A stretch of DNA of 9,790 nucleotides from Bacteroidales bacterium. Lineage in GTDB: Bacteria; Bacteroidota; Bacteroidia; Bacteroidales; BM520. Shown one piece after another: positions 1 through 7,032 of the stretch (position 1 is the stretch's first letter; each line of letters starts with the position of its first letter). The DNA is taken from assembly GCA_028701815.1 (NCBI GenBank), contig JAQVPY010000075.1, forward strand, positions 1-9,790. The letters are read 5' to 3'. The notes beneath the pieces were generated by a model, which saw only the letters and a program-made list of their open reading frames with translations, did not search any database and had not been told where the DNA came from. Made by a program: the position numbers and the translations under genes.

Positions 1-637
1 CGAACATAAAACGGAACTGACAAAGCCGAAAGAGAAAGTATCTCCTCAAATTAAGAAAATCGAGACTATGTTTGAGGCGGCTGATAAAAACAGAAAATAC
101 AACCGTTTAAAAGAGGACTTCCCAATTAAGCCATCAGATACCGATGGGGCTATTGATGAGGCTCCTTTGAAAGTCGGCGACAGAGTTAAATCCATAGACT
201 CTGCGGAAATCGGAGAAATCATTGATATTTCCGGCAAAAGAGCTACAGTTAATTTCGGCAGCATCAATTTCCAGATTGAGCTGAAACGTTTAAGACGTTG
301 TACTGAAAAAGAAAAACCGCGTATTAAGAATACTATGGAAAATGTCTCTGACCTCGTGAAAGAGTTGAACGAGCGCGCATATAATTTCAATTTATCGATA
401 GATGTCAGAGGACAGCGCGCCGAGGAAGCACTTGCAAATATTCAGAAATATGTTGATGACGCGGTGATGTTGAACATTCCTTCCTTTACTATTATCCATG
501 GTAGAGGCAACGGCATCTTAAGAAAGATCATACGTAATTATCTTCACTCCGTAAAAGAAGTCGAATCTATTTCCGACGAAGCCATCGAACGCGGTGGCGA
601 CGGTGTAAGCATTGTGTCGCTAAGAAACAAATTATAG
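1..637 (+). CDS. mutS2: Endonuclease MutS2, C-terminal part (5' end outside the window)
   Basis: The frame is open from base 2 with no start needed, giving 211 visible residues; the MutS core and ATPase domains lie upstream of the window. Seen: a KOW-like stretch at visible residues 57-95 (KVGDRVKSI...GKRATVNFG), then an Smr domain at about 131-211 with an LDxR-type motif written IDVRG (133-137), HGRGNG (166-171) followed by LR, and a GGDGVSIVSL ending. This order is the standard C-terminal architecture of MutS2. In the family, MutS2 binds branched DNA or stalled ribosomes, and the Smr domain supplies nuclease activity through the LDxR and HGxG motifs, both present here. The first 55 visible residues are charged linker, as usual between the MutS core and Smr. 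The gene ends at TAG 635-637 and converges on the M20 amidohydrolase gene 35 bases away. The identity is very secure; which MutS2 role dominates in this organism cannot be read from the sequence. Confidence 0.95.
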   Translation, partial: EHKTELTKPKEKVSPQIKKIETMFEAADKNRKYNRLKEDFPIKPSDTDGAIDEAPLKVGDRVKSIDSAEIGEIIDISGKRATVNFGSINFQIELKRLRRCTEKEKPRIKNTMENVSDLVKELNERAYNFNLSIDVRGQRAEEALANIQKYVDDAVMLNIPSFTIIHGRGNGILRKIIRNYLHSVKEVESISDEAIERGGDGVSIVSLRNKL

Positions 638-643
638 CAGGAA

Positions 644-693
644 AATACCTTGTAGTCTTATTTTTACGGCATCTACTGCAAGAGAATGGTATT
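644..693. terminator. Possible bidirectional terminator hairpin between convergent genes
   Basis: The 35-base gap between mutS2 and the amidohydrolase gene, plus the last codons of the latter, can fold. AATACC (644-649) pairs with GGTATT (688-693), and TTGTAGT (650-656) pairs with ACTGCAA (675-681) with one G-T pair. The loop is 18 bases and there is a 6-base bulge on the right arm. No clean U-tract follows the stem; ATTTTTA (659-665) lies in the loop instead. A shared terminator is expected here by position, but the structure is imperfect, so the call is weak. Confidence 0.2.
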
Positions 694-1836
694 ATATAAC
701 AGTTTGACACCAAGGTCCATACAATCCTCATCAGGAGTAAAGGTTGAAGAATGCAATTTACCTGAATTAAGTCCGCATCCGAGTCTGAAGATACAAGAAG
801 GTATTTTTTGAGCGTAAAATCCGAAATCGTCTGCTCCCATCCGGCGGTGTACATTGAGGACATTTTCTTTTCCCAAGAAATCCGCAGCCATGGATGACAT
901 CCGTGAAGTTAAATTTTCATCGTTGACAACAATCGGATAACCCTGAAGGACGATATTTTCGACTTTAGCGCCATGTATAGCGGTGATTTTAGTAGCGACA
1001 ATATCAACCATTTCTATAAGAAACTGTCTGTCGTCTTCGTCGAATGTTCTTATAGTCCCTGAGATTTCAGCTATGTCGGGAATAACATTTGTCGCCCCGT
1101 TTGCGACGATTTTTCCTATTGCTAACACGCAGTCGTCTTTCAGCGACGGTGATTTTGTAAGTTGGCTTAAAGCAGTAATGATCTCCGCGGCAGGTATTAT
1201 CGGATTAATATTATTTTGAGGAGTGGAGGCATGTCCGCCCTTCCCTATCACCTTAAGGTGGATTTCATCGGCAGAAGCCATAAAAGCGCCCTTATAAACG
1301 CCTATTTTACCGACAGGCAGTTCGGGGCACACATGAATGGCCACGGCATATTGTGGACAGGGGGAAGAAAGGACGCCATCGTCAATCATGGAAGAAGCGC
1401 CGCTTGGCGAAGTTTCTTCTGCGGGCTGAAAAACGAGGCGGACATTATACTTTCTTTTATCGAGGGTTGTTTTATCGGCATTATTTTTTAGTTCAGACAG
1501 TCGTTTAGCAACTGCGAGGAGGATTGCGGTATGGATATCGTGACCGCATGCATGCATAACGTCCGGAGTAGTTGATGAAAATGGCAGTCCCGTTTGTTCC
1601 GTTATTGGAAGAGCGTCCATATCGGCGCGAAATAAAATCGTCGGCAGATTGCCGAAGACGACATCGCAGGAGATGCCATAATTATTGTTGTAGGTAATTG
1701 GTGTCAGGCCAAATTTTTTCAGTTTATTATATACGAAATCTGAAGTGGATTTTTCTTGAAACGACAATTCAGGACGAGCATGAATCCATCGGCGACAGTC
1801 AACGGCGAAAGCATATAAATCGTTATCGGTGATCAT
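673..1836 (-). CDS. M20D-family amidohydrolase (N-acyl amino acid / peptide deacylase type)
   Basis: A 387-residue cytosolic metallo-hydrolase of the M20D group (hippurate, IAA-amino acid and N-acyl amino acid amidohydrolases). It has no signal peptide. Motifs in order: RADMDALPI (70-78), MHACGHDIHTA (94-104), QPAEE (137-141), AIHV (166-169), GKGGHASTP (198-206), RRMGADDFGFY (331-341) and LHSSTF (361-366). The expected metal ligands Cys97, His99, Glu141, His168 and His362 and the general base Glu140 are all present, so the enzyme should be active. GGHASTP marks the inserted dimerisation domain. The length is normal for the family. The start is the ATG at 1836, 11 bases after the lipoprotein stop, so it is probably the last gene of the minus-strand operon. 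No Shine-Dalgarno sequence is visible, as is common in Bacteroidota. The substrate cannot be deduced; trimming acylated amino acids or small peptides released by the upstream aminopeptidase is a guess from context only. Confidence 0.93.
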   Translation of the reverse strand: MITDNDLYAFAVDCRRWIHARPELSFQEKSTSDFVYNKLKKFGLTPITYNNNYGISCDVVFGNLPTILFRADMDALPITEQTGLPFSSTTPDVMHACGHDIHTAILLAVAKRLSELKNNADKTTLDKRKYNVRLVFQPAEETSPSGASSMIDDGVLSSPCPQYAVAIHVCPELPVGKIGVYKGAFMASADEIHLKVIGKGGHASTPQNNINPIIPAAEIITALSQLTKSPSLKDDCVLAIGKIVANGATNVIPDIAEISGTIRTFDEDDRQFLIEMVDIVATKITAIHGAKVENIVLQGYPIVVNDENLTSRMSSMAADFLGKENVLNVHRRMGADDFGFYAQKIPSCIFRLGCGLNSGKLHSSTFTPDEDCMDLGVKLLYNTILLQ

Positions 1837-1847
1837 AGCAAATAAGA

Positions 1848-2351
1848 TTACAGTGATGTTTTAATCGCCGGCGTTTCAATCTCGTTACTTTGGTGCAATG
1901 CTCTATCGCGAATGGATATCACGTATTTAACAGTATCGAAAGACGAGAATGTATTAAGCAGCACGGTATCATAGATAGTTCCCTTAATATTCTTATTTGA
2001 GCCGTCGGGGGTAATAATAGGGATTCTTCCGTTAAAGTTCACGGTATCGCCGTCGGCGTTTACCACTTGAGTCCACACGTTATTATGGAGCTCATAGTAG
2101 GCGATGAAAAGATTATAATCGTAAGGTGCGACGGTATCATAATCATAGAGTCCTATATCACCGTCGCCGTCGGTAAATCCTATTTTAATAACGCCTTTAA
2201 CGGGTATTGTGTCGGTTTCAGTAATTTGGGATAGCAGAGTATATCCGTTATATTCAATTTGCGGTTCGATTGGATATTCCTCATAATGATTACAAGAGAA
2301 AAGGATTAGGACCGATATCGAAAGAGCTGTAAGGTTTAATAAATATTTCAT
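1848..2351 (-). CDS. Small putative lipoprotein of unknown function
   Basis: A 167-residue protein I do not recognise by name. The N-terminus (MKYLLNLTALSISVLILFSC) is a lipoprotein signal with Cys20 as the likely acylated residue (LFSC lipobox). After Cys20 comes NHYEEYP, whose acidic residues are mildly reminiscent of Bacteroidota lipoprotein export signals, so surface exposure is possible. The mature part is polar, beta-rich in appearance, with an Asp-rich loop FTDGDGDIGLYDYDT (59-73) resembling DxDxD calcium-binding loops. The frame stays open to a TTG six codons upstream (2369), but that start would overlap the -7 promoter-like box and put charged and polar residues before the signal peptide, so the ATG at 2351 is preferred. 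It lies 30 bases after the patatin stop and 11 before the amidohydrolase, suggesting co-transcription with both. The lipoprotein call is firm; the function is unknown. Confidence 0.82.
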   Translation of the reverse strand: MKYLLNLTALSISVLILFSCNHYEEYPIEPQIEYNGYTLLSQITETDTIPVKGVIKIGFTDGDGDIGLYDYDTVAPYDYNLFIAYYELHNNVWTQVVNADGDTVNFNGRIPIITPDGSNKNIKGTIYDTVLLNTFSSFDTVKYVISIRDRALHQSNEIETPAIKTSL

Positions 2352-2358
2352 AGTGTTG

Positions 2359-2366
2359 CAAATATA
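2359..2366 (-). promoter_or_regulatory. Possible internal -7 promoter element ahead of the lipoprotein gene
   Basis: On the minus strand the bases read TATATTTG, an exact match to the Bacteroidota -7 consensus TAnnTTTG, followed by C. It ends only 7 bases before the lipoprotein ATG, so a transcript from it would be nearly leaderless. No clear TTG -33 element is found about 20 bases upstream, where the sequence is T-rich and overlaps the end of the patatin gene. The T-rich background makes chance matches likely. Confidence 0.3.
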
Positions 2367-2381
2367 CAAAAAAAACGAACA

Positions 2382-4595
2382 TTAAAAAGAGAGTCCGATA
2401 GAAAGATAAAACTCAAAGCCTTTTCTTCCTATTGCTTTAAAGGCGGAGAGTTTCAGGGGTATCATAACAGGGGTATTCCATCCGTAGGTAAGCCCGAGGG
2501 AGAAGCATGTGTTGTCGAAGGACAGTATTTCTTCCGTAAGGTCATCATGCCAGGTGGCGGCTTCAGCGGTAAGAATAGTATAATGATTTTTGACAAACTC
2601 AAATTGTACATTTTCTCTAACGGAGAGAAGATTATTAGTTTTCTCTCTCATCATTCCCATTCCGCCGAAGGGGATAAGATTCATGAAGCGGTGTCGTTCG
2701 ATACCGCCGAGATAGAACATATAAGGCAAGAAGTCGCCGCCGAACAGTGTTAAGCCTAAATTAGCTTCGGTAATAAAAGACAGGTTAGTTCTTTTCATCT
2801 CCGTAGTCGTAGCGAATGTGGCGTTAAAGCAAGTCGTCATAAACGGCTTTGAATTATTCGCAGAAAAATCATAGAAGATTCCTTTTGTACGGGAGTAGAC
2901 TCTATACCCTTTTTTAGGAAATGCCATATTATCAATTTTGTCGACATCTAATGTGAGTTGTGAGGACAGGCAGAGGTTGCCGAGGCTTTGGGCGGTGACG
3001 GAAGATATAGACGACACTCGTGAGAAGGTCTCGAAATCCGCAGATAATGAAAGAGAGGTATAAGGGGAAAGGTTTGCTTTCGCGAAGACACCTGTTACGG
3101 TATTGAGCATTATCAATTTAGAAGAAGGAGGGATATTATTTTCGCTGGAATATTTCAACAGTGGAAGAGAATATACGTCGGCAGCGACTCCGAAATCGAA
3201 GAAGTTTTTACGGACGACAACATATTCCGCGTACATATATGGGAAAGTACTTATGCCCAAATCGATAGAAAATGCGGAATTTAACTTTCCGAAATGTCTA
3301 AAGGTAGCATTAAGCATAAGGGTAGCGTACTTATATCTGAAGAAATTCATGCCGGCGCTGACCGTATTCGGGGGCATTTTTTCGAAGCGAAATATCACTA
3401 TAGCATCGTTTTCGCCCGGGGCGAGTTGATACGTAACTGTTTCAAAATAAAAAGTTCCTCTCAGATAGTTCAAAGACCTTTCGATTTCGTCTAATTGAAC
3501 GTATCCAGGCACATTAAAAGTAATCTTATGGCGGACATTATTAAAATCATTTTTGGAAAGTCCTTCGACCTCGATTTTTTCGACATATACAGAGTCAAGC
3601 GGTACTGTATTTAGGAACTTATATGGCTTATGTCCCAGCGATTTGAGAGAATCAGCCATAGCAGACAGATCGTCGACATGTTTGAGAACTGCTTCTTTAC
3701 CGCGTTCAATAATGCTTTTATTTTGAGCGAAACTCCCCATATTCATTCCTCGGATATCGGGTTGGATATATATATCGGTAAGAGCGCGCCCCGTTTCATT
3801 AACGCTTTTTCGTCCCACGTCCATAAATTGTCGAGCGACTTCGAACACAGTTTGTATAGAGTCGGGGACTTGCAAATCATGTTGAACATCTAGGCCTACA
3901 ACATATTTCACACCTCTTTCTTTTAGGTTTTGGACGGGAAAATTATTAACGATGCCACCGTCGATATACCTTTTATCTCCTATCTGTTTAGGTTTCATTG
4001 CGAGTGGGACGTTCATACTTGCTCTTATAGCATCGGGTAGATAGCCTTCGGTAAACTCCACCGGTTTCCCTGTAGAAAGGTCTATGGCGATACACAGAAA
4101 AGGCACAGGAAGTTGGGAGAAATCAGTAATTTTATAATACGGACTATATAGTCGTGTAAACAGATCGTCAATATGCTGACCGTTTAAGACTCCCGAGGAC
4201 AGTTGAATTTTGAAGTCCTTAGCGACGGAGAAAGTAATCTGGTAGCAGGTACGGAGAATCTTCTCACTCTCCGAGAGATATTCTCTTTCGACTTTATTAC
4301 CGAGGAGATAGCCCCAATTCATACTTCCTGCAAGATTTTGAAGATACGAGGGTGAATAACCCAAGGCCGTCATTCCTCCGATAATGCTGCCGATACTTGT
4401 GCCGGCGATATAGTCTATAGGCAAGCCGATAGAGTCTATCACTTCGAGCATGCCTATATATGCGAGTCCCTTGGCTCCGCCGCCGCTTAAAGCGAGGCCT
4501 ACCACTCTATCATCATCTTTCTCCTGTCCGAAAAGAAAAAGATTACAGGTAAGTGTTAGTGCTATTAATAGAGCCGTAATTTTTAATGACCGCAT
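2382..4595 (-). CDS. Patatin-like phospholipase with POTRA and C-terminal outer-membrane barrel (PlpD/type Vd-like)
   Basis: A 737-residue envelope protein. A signal peptide (about 1-23, ending LFLFGQ) precedes a patatin domain (about 30-320). GGGAKG (38-43) is the oxyanion loop, GTSIG (65-69) the nucleophile elbow with Ser67, and DGG (212-214) gives Asp212 of the Ser-Asp dyad, so the lipase site is intact. Residues 330-407 look like a single POTRA domain (VEKIEVEGL...NYLRGTFYFETVTYQL). From about 410 to the end, alternating aromatic and polar strands form a BamA/surface-antigen type barrel ending in a terminal Phe (FYLSIGLSF), the usual BAM recognition signal. This order and length match PlpD and FplA, type Vd autotransporters that display or release a phospholipase A1/A2. 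The start ATG at 4595 follows the aminopeptidase stop by 17 bases, so they are likely co-transcribed. The Cys at 17 is not in a lipobox. Whether the lipase faces outside or periplasm is not decided by the sequence. Confidence 0.93.
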   Translation of the reverse strand: MRSLKITALLIALTLTCNLFLFGQEKDDDRVVGLALSGGGAKGLAYIGMLEVIDSIGLPIDYIAGTSIGSIIGGMTALGYSPSYLQNLAGSMNWGYLLGNKVEREYLSESEKILRTCYQITFSVAKDFKIQLSSGVLNGQHIDDLFTRLYSPYYKITDFSQLPVPFLCIAIDLSTGKPVEFTEGYLPDAIRASMNVPLAMKPKQIGDKRYIDGGIVNNFPVQNLKERGVKYVVGLDVQHDLQVPDSIQTVFEVARQFMDVGRKSVNETGRALTDIYIQPDIRGMNMGSFAQNKSIIERGKEAVLKHVDDLSAMADSLKSLGHKPYKFLNTVPLDSVYVEKIEVEGLSKNDFNNVRHKITFNVPGYVQLDEIERSLNYLRGTFYFETVTYQLAPGENDAIVIFRFEKMPPNTVSAGMNFFRYKYATLMLNATFRHFGKLNSAFSIDLGISTFPYMYAEYVVVRKNFFDFGVAADVYSLPLLKYSSENNIPPSSKLIMLNTVTGVFAKANLSPYTSLSLSADFETFSRVSSISSVTAQSLGNLCLSSQLTLDVDKIDNMAFPKKGYRVYSRTKGIFYDFSANNSKPFMTTCFNATFATTTEMKRTNLSFITEANLGLTLFGGDFLPYMFYLGGIERHRFMNLIPFGGMGMMREKTNNLLSVRENVQFEFVKNHYTILTAEAATWHDDLTEEILSFDNTCFSLGLTYGWNTPVMIPLKLSAFKAIGRKGFEFYLSIGLSF

Positions 4596-4612
4596 AATAA
4601 TATAATTAAATA

Positions 4613-6949
4613 TTATCTACCGAGATATACTGCTTTTTTTAACGAATTGCCTCTGTGTCTATTTTCGAGGACGAATAAATATGTGTTTCTATATCCTGCA
4701 GCCGGTTTCCATGATATAGTTTCGTCTGTCGGCGACAGTTTACGTTCGAAGACTTTTCTCATATTTATGTCATACACCACGAGTCTGTCATTAAATTCAT
4801 CTGGTTCAAAATCCACGATAAAGTCATCATTTGAAGGATTAGGATATAATGAGAAATAGGATTTCTCTAATTCTGTTTCAGTATAAGAAGGAATAGCGGA
4901 GATAGTAGAGTCGTATACTGCAAGGCAGTATATGCCTGTCATCAAAGAGTCGAGGACGAGGTCGCCTATGGAATGGGCGCCCACTTGAGTAGTCTCCAGC
5001 ACCTGCCAATCGCTAAAGGGATCGGGTCGATAAACAAGGCGCAACTCAGCGTCGGGATCTTCAAGGAGGTCAGCGTCGAGGGTATTTTTGGAATAGTTAA
5101 AAAATCCCTGGGCAGAGAACTCCCCATAAGGAATAAGATCGACAGTCCAGAAGTTATTAGAAGAGAGACGATATTTATCTATTCGGCTCGAATCGTTTGG
5201 CGCCACGAGGTATTTATTGACTCTTACAAAGGCCGAGTCGCTAATAGCGAGCACATTAACCTTAAACATAGTTGGAATAAGAGATAACATCCCCGTAGAA
5301 GATGTAATTTTTTCTTTAGAATAACGTGCGTCATAAATTTCATCATAATAATTTACGAAGGCCATAACCGGTTCCACGGAAGACTTTAAGATCATATTTC
5401 CGTAACGGCCGTCGAAATACATCGTTTTAGTATCTTTATTCAAGTTGGCATCCATAAAGGTGACGGAGACTTTATTTCCGTCGGTATATTGTGTTCTCGC
5501 CTTTAATTTTTGTTGAAGATATACGCGTGTAGTCCAAGATTTGCCGCCATGGTTCTCGTAAAAGCATGAGTCTATTACATAAGCGGAGGCTCCGCCCTGG
5601 TAGACGAAATTATTAAAAAAGCCGTCTAGATTAACACCCGAAGCCTCGTTGAGGGCAGCGTTAAATTCTTCCGACGACATGGAAGAATAAGAATTTTTCT
5701 GCAACACCTTTTTCACTGAAGAGAAGAACAGTTCATCGCCGAGATAGTTTTTCAGAGAGTGTACCACTAAAGCGCCGCGTTCATAAGCACTCACACCGTA
5801 AGTATTGGATTGAGGTATTTTATTAAGCGGAAAATAGCCACCATCTTGAGAATTTGAGTGAGCAGAAGCAATCACAGTAGATTTAGCGGATAGTATATCA
5901 CTCATATAGGCATCTTCACCATAAATAGGAATCTGATAATAATATTGCATAAATGTAGCCCAACCTTCATTTATCCACATATCTTCAGCAGTTTTGCAAG
6001 TGATATAATTTCCGAACCATGAATGAAACAGTTCATGAGCGTATAGACTTTCATAATCGAGATTAGAAGAGAAGCAGCTATTAGGAAAAGCGATATTATT
6101 TTGATGTTCCATGGCTCCAATGGATGTGCCGGTATATCCGATTCTCTCAAAAGGATAGGGCCCGAATTTCTCCTCGTAAAAGTCGATGATAGTATGGATA
6201 TTGGCGAACATAATAGGGATAGCGTTTACAGCAGAACTTCTAACGGTATAAGTTATAGGGATGTCGCCGTTGACTCCATGATGGATATCTTCCACCACCT
6301 CGTATTCGCCGAGTGCAAAAGATGCCGCATAAGTAGCGAGTTCATAATCGGTGTCATAGTGATATGTCTGTGTATTATCATCGTTGTATATAATCTCTTT
6401 AAGGACACCGCCGGCAGCGACTTTTTTATTATTAGGTACGGTAATAAAATATTCAAAAGCGGCTTTATCTGTAAAGTTATCAAAGCATGGGAACCATGCT
6501 TTGCCGAGATTATGAGGCACGGTAGATATTCCGACGCCAAGATTATACACATATTCTCCGTTGAAGACCACCCCGCCCCAACTTTCACTAAACGGTGTGC
6601 CATGATAATAAATATGTGTTTCAAAGACATCTCCGGTAGACATCGGGAGAACAAATGGGACTATTACTGAAGAGTCCGTCATTGTAAAAGAGCACATTTG
6701 TCCATCGACAAATACGCTGTCGACATTAAGATCAATAAGATCATACATCACCACGTCAAGGTCGCCGGCGACAGCCTGTGTGCGTATAACGGTATTGGCA
6801 TAAATGGTTTTTGCGGTCGTATTAATGCTATCTATAGAAATAACATATTTCAGCGCGTCATAGATGCTGTCGTCAATTTGGTCTTTTTGAGAGTATGCGT
6901 TCCCCAACAACAAGGGGACGAGCATAAAAAAGGATAATACTTTCTTCAT
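4613..6949 (-). CDS. Secreted M1-family zinc aminopeptidase with T9SS C-terminal sorting domain
   Basis: With the start at ATG 6949 the protein is 778 residues. A signal peptide (about 1-20, ending GNAYS|Q) leads to an M1 peptidase N-terminal beta domain (about 25-225) and a thermolysin-like catalytic domain. HELFH (305-309) and Glu328 in WINEGW give the HExxH-x18-E zinc site; Tyr389 in YERGA is the expected transition-state tyrosine. The substrate-binding GxMEN motif reads GAMEH (278-282). Residues 697-778 form a type A T9SS sorting domain: FSLYPNPSNDDF at its start, a beta-sandwich pattern, and a basic end (KKAVYLGR). The protein should therefore cross the outer membrane through T9SS and be released or anchored at the surface to remove N-terminal amino acids from peptides. 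The frame extends to a TTG at 6970, but that start overlaps the -7 promoter box and would spoil the signal peptide, so 6949 was chosen. It is the first gene of the minus-strand block and is divergent from a PorE-like gene. Confidence 0.95.
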   Translation of the reverse strand: MKKVLSFFMLVPLLLGNAYSQKDQIDDSIYDALKYVISIDSINTTAKTIYANTVIRTQAVAGDLDVVMYDLIDLNVDSVFVDGQMCSFTMTDSSVIVPFVLPMSTGDVFETHIYYHGTPFSESWGGVVFNGEYVYNLGVGISTVPHNLGKAWFPCFDNFTDKAAFEYFITVPNNKKVAAGGVLKEIIYNDDNTQTYHYDTDYELATYAASFALGEYEVVEDIHHGVNGDIPITYTVRSSAVNAIPIMFANIHTIIDFYEEKFGPYPFERIGYTGTSIGAMEHQNNIAFPNSCFSSNLDYESLYAHELFHSWFGNYITCKTAEDMWINEGWATFMQYYYQIPIYGEDAYMSDILSAKSTVIASAHSNSQDGGYFPLNKIPQSNTYGVSAYERGALVVHSLKNYLGDELFFSSVKKVLQKNSYSSMSSEEFNAALNEASGVNLDGFFNNFVYQGGASAYVIDSCFYENHGGKSWTTRVYLQQKLKARTQYTDGNKVSVTFMDANLNKDTKTMYFDGRYGNMILKSSVEPVMAFVNYYDEIYDARYSKEKITSSTGMLSLIPTMFKVNVLAISDSAFVRVNKYLVAPNDSSRIDKYRLSSNNFWTVDLIPYGEFSAQGFFNYSKNTLDADLLEDPDAELRLVYRPDPFSDWQVLETTQVGAHSIGDLVLDSLMTGIYCLAVYDSTISAIPSYTETELEKSYFSLYPNPSNDDFIVDFEPDEFNDRLVVYDINMRKVFERKLSPTDETISWKPAAGYRNTYLFVLENRHRGNSLKKAVYLGR

Positions 6950-6967
6950 GTCCGTTATTTTAAAACA

Positions 6968-6975
6968 CAAAGTTA
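6968..6975 (-). promoter_or_regulatory. Probable -7 promoter element for the aminopeptidase operon
   Basis: The minus strand reads TAACTTTG, an exact TAnnTTTG match, 18 bases before the aminopeptidase ATG at 6949. Transcription would start at about 6960-6964, leaving a short AT-rich leader with no Shine-Dalgarno sequence. A TTG -33 element at the usual 19-21 base spacing is not evident; the only nearby TTGG (6987-6990 on the minus strand) is too close. Confidence 0.55.
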
Positions 6976-6997
6976 TAGGAAATTTTCCAATTTTTAC

Positions 6998-7005
6998 TAC
7001 CTTTG
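6998..7005 (+). promoter_or_regulatory. Probable -7 promoter element for the PorE-like gene and purM
   Basis: The plus strand reads TACCTTTG, an exact TAnnTTTG match, 27 bases before the ATG at 7033. Transcription would begin at about 7009-7013, giving a leader of roughly 20 bases rich in A and T. No convincing TTG lies at the -33 position (around 6973-6978), which is instead the -7 box of the opposite promoter. Confidence 0.55.
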
Positions 7006-7032
7006 TAAATTAAATTATTATATAGCAGAGAC

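Noticed and set aside
983..1491. Two open frames on the plus strand opposite the M20 amidohydrolase.
   Set aside because: They are antisense to a complete, motif-rich enzyme and have no promoter or family features.
2352..2369. Upstream TTG start that would lengthen the lipoprotein by six residues.
   Set aside because: It overlaps the TATATTTG box and adds residues before a standard lipoprotein signal starting MKY at 2351.
4527..4595. Lipoprotein signal in the patatin protein (Cys at residue 17).
   Set aside because: The residues before Cys (LTLT) do not fit a lipobox, and a type I cleavage site after residue 23 is a better fit.
6101..6670. A 189-codon open frame on the plus strand inside the aminopeptidase gene.
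   Set aside because: It lies entirely antisense to a gene with an intact HExxH-x18-E site and full family architecture; the translation shows no recognisable domain.
6950..6970. Upstream TTG start that would lengthen the aminopeptidase by seven residues.
   Set aside because: It overlaps the -7 promoter box and places MCFKITD before a normal MKK-type signal peptide; ATG at 6949 is better.
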